DNA from: Tianweitania sediminis
GTDB taxonomy: Bacteria; Pseudomonadota; Alphaproteobacteria; Rhizobiales; Rhizobiaceae
Reading direction: 5' to 3'
NCBI RefSeq assembly: GCF_017813335.1
Contig: NZ_JAGIYY010000004.1
Location: 248,001 to 312,000 of the forward strand
Length of the DNA stretch: 64,000 nucleotides
Shown: piece after piece, positions 63,031 through 64,000 of the stretch
How positions within the stretch are numbered: position 1 is the stretch's first letter
How the letters are laid out: every line of letters begins with the position of its first letter
The notes under the pieces: model-generated
The model's database searches: none
The model's input: only the letters and a program-made list of their open reading frames with translations
What the model was told of the DNA's origin: nothing
Translations under genes and position numbers: made by a program

Positions 63031-64000
63031 ATGGTGGTCACGCAAGCCTTGAGATGGATCGAAACCGCCCGCGTGGCGGACCGCACGGCGGCCGCTACGG
63101 CTTTATCGCAGGCGCTGGTCGAGGATCGACTTGACTTCGAAGATCGCTGCGCTGCCGAAGCAGCCCTCACGATGCTGCTCGACGACCCATCCGACAAAGT
63201 ACGAGCCGCCATGGCCGAAGCGCTGTCGTTCAGCGCCAAGGCGCCGGCACAGATCATCGAAGCCTTGGCGGGAGATCAGCCGCATGTTGCGGCGTTTGTG
63301 CTCGGACGCTCCCCGCTTCTGACCGAGGCCGATCTTGTTGATCGTCTTGTTCTCGCCCCGGGCATCCTCCAGGCGGTGATCGCGTCCCGGGCTGGGGTTG
63401 GGATCCAGCTCGCAGCGGCGATAGCCGAAGTCGGTGAGCGGGAAGGCTGCCTTGCCCTCTTGAGTAATGGTGGCGCTGAGATCGGGTCCGTCAGTTTTCA
63501 CCGCATGATCGAGCGGTTCGGCAGCGACGATGAAGTTTGTCATGCGCTTCTCGGGTCGGCCCGTCTGCCGGCTGATTGTCGTCACCGCCTCGTGGTTCGG
63601 CTGGGTGAAAAGTTCAGCCGCTCGCCGCTTCTGACAGGGGTCGTGGGCGAGCGTCGGGCCGAGCGCATTGCGCGCGACGCCTGCACCCAGGCGTCCCTGA
63701 CACTCATCGACCACACGAGATGCGAAGACCACGCAGTTCTGGTGGAGCATCTGCGCTCGCGCGGTGACCTCACAGGCGGCTTCCTCGTTCGCGCGGTGGC
63801 GCAAGGCAACATCGACTTCTTCGGCGCCGTGCTAATTGCGCTGACCGGCCAGAACGAACGGCGGGTGCGCGCACTTCTTGCCCGTGGCCGCGATGTGGCG
63901 CTTCAGGCTTTGATGCAGTCTGCCGGCCTGTCCCAGCAACTCCACGGCGCCATCATCTCGGCCCTGCGGGTTTGGCGTGAGGTGGCCAACGGCCGGCGCG
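63031..64000 (+). CDS. DUF2336 protein, N-terminal part
   Basis: The open frame from ATG 63031 (MVVTQALRWIETARVA) runs off the right edge, 323 codons so far. It consists of repeated short helices with PSDKVRAAMAEAL and ARLPADCRHRLVVRL-like pairs, a HEAT-like pattern typical of DUF2336. Function is unknown; members are common in Alphaproteobacteria and are sometimes linked to cell cycle or signalling genes. It is divergent from the MaoC gene. Confidence 0.78.
   Translation, partial: MVVTQALRWIETARVADRTAAATALSQALVEDRLDFEDRCAAEAALTMLLDDPSDKVRAAMAEALSFSAKAPAQIIEALAGDQPHVAAFVLGRSPLLTEADLVDRLVLAPGILQAVIASRAGVGIQLAAAIAEVGEREGCLALLSNGGAEIGSVSFHRMIERFGSDDEVCHALLGSARLPADCRHRLVVRLGEKFSRSPLLTGVVGERRAERIARDACTQASLTLIDHTRCEDHAVLVEHLRSRGDLTGGFLVRAVAQGNIDFFGAVLIALTGQNERRVRALLARGRDVALQALMQSAGLSQQLHGAIISALRVWREVANGRR

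Overview
The window is GC-rich (about 60% or more by eye), densely coding alphaproteobacterial chromosome, most likely from the order Rhizobiales (Hyphomicrobiales). The strongest reason is gene order: erpA / dGTPase-like / argS / SPOR protein / nagZ / scpA / scpB / tatABC / serS / surE / pcm / LysM-M23 protein / DUF815 ATPase / yajC / secDF is a backbone arrangement typical of that order. A fused SecDF, TrmFO, a class I PHA synthase, DUF1127, DUF2336 and GlpX-type FBPase fit the same assignment. I see no prophage, insertion sequence, CRISPR array or rRNA operon.

Layout. 0-22 kb: DNA repair (xthA), Fe-S insertion, nucleotide hydrolysis, tRNA charging (argS, serS), envelope and septum proteins, chromosome condensation (ScpAB), Tat export, and Sec export (yajC-secDF) followed by homologues of the mitochondrial complex I assembly factors NDUFAF3 and NDUFAF6. 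22-26 kb: trmFO, then a minus-strand DUF1127 gene followed by two nearly identical 116-bp units whose RNA would carry CCUCCUCCC (anti-Shine-Dalgarno) loops, then a DUF2157/GDYXXLXY membrane pair. 26-33 kb: tRNA-Leu, trigger factor, radC, map, a heme oxygenase, YbaN-like protein and trehalose synthesis (otsBA). 33-43 kb is the accessory, stress-flavoured part: MscS channel, ArsR-like regulator with a double AHSA1 protein, small hydrophilic or membrane proteins with general-stress (EcfG-type) promoter look-alikes, NDH-2, M42 peptidase, DUF6894 protein, fatty acid desaturase, cold-shock protein and tRNA-Glu. 43-64 kb: DUF882-type lipoprotein, phaC, aminotransferase-hom-glpX-recJ, a folE-hisI-patatin operon with overlapping ends, NifU-like protein, damaged nucleotidyltransferase, yidD, thrS, acyltransferase, a repeat-containing periplasmic protein, nitroreductase/flavin reductase, a CoA-lyase/MaoC pair, and a DUF2336 gene running off the right edge.

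The most interesting element is the DUF1127 gene plus tandem sRNA units at 23.69-24.13 kb. It has the architecture of the Rhodobacter ccaF1-CcsR (cuckoo RNA) locus, but each unit here has three hairpins with one and the same 10-nt loop, six copies in all. Other leads are the SecDF-linked complex I assembly homologues (the phytoene-synthase-fold member lacks its catalytic Asp motifs), four TCAT repeats with exact 11-bp phasing (PhoB-like) before an acyltransferase, GGAAC-N16-NGTT promoters before small stress-type genes, an NlpD-like degenerate LytM protein, and a NifU-like scaffold missing one canonical cysteine. All assignments come from reading the sequence; no database search was possible.
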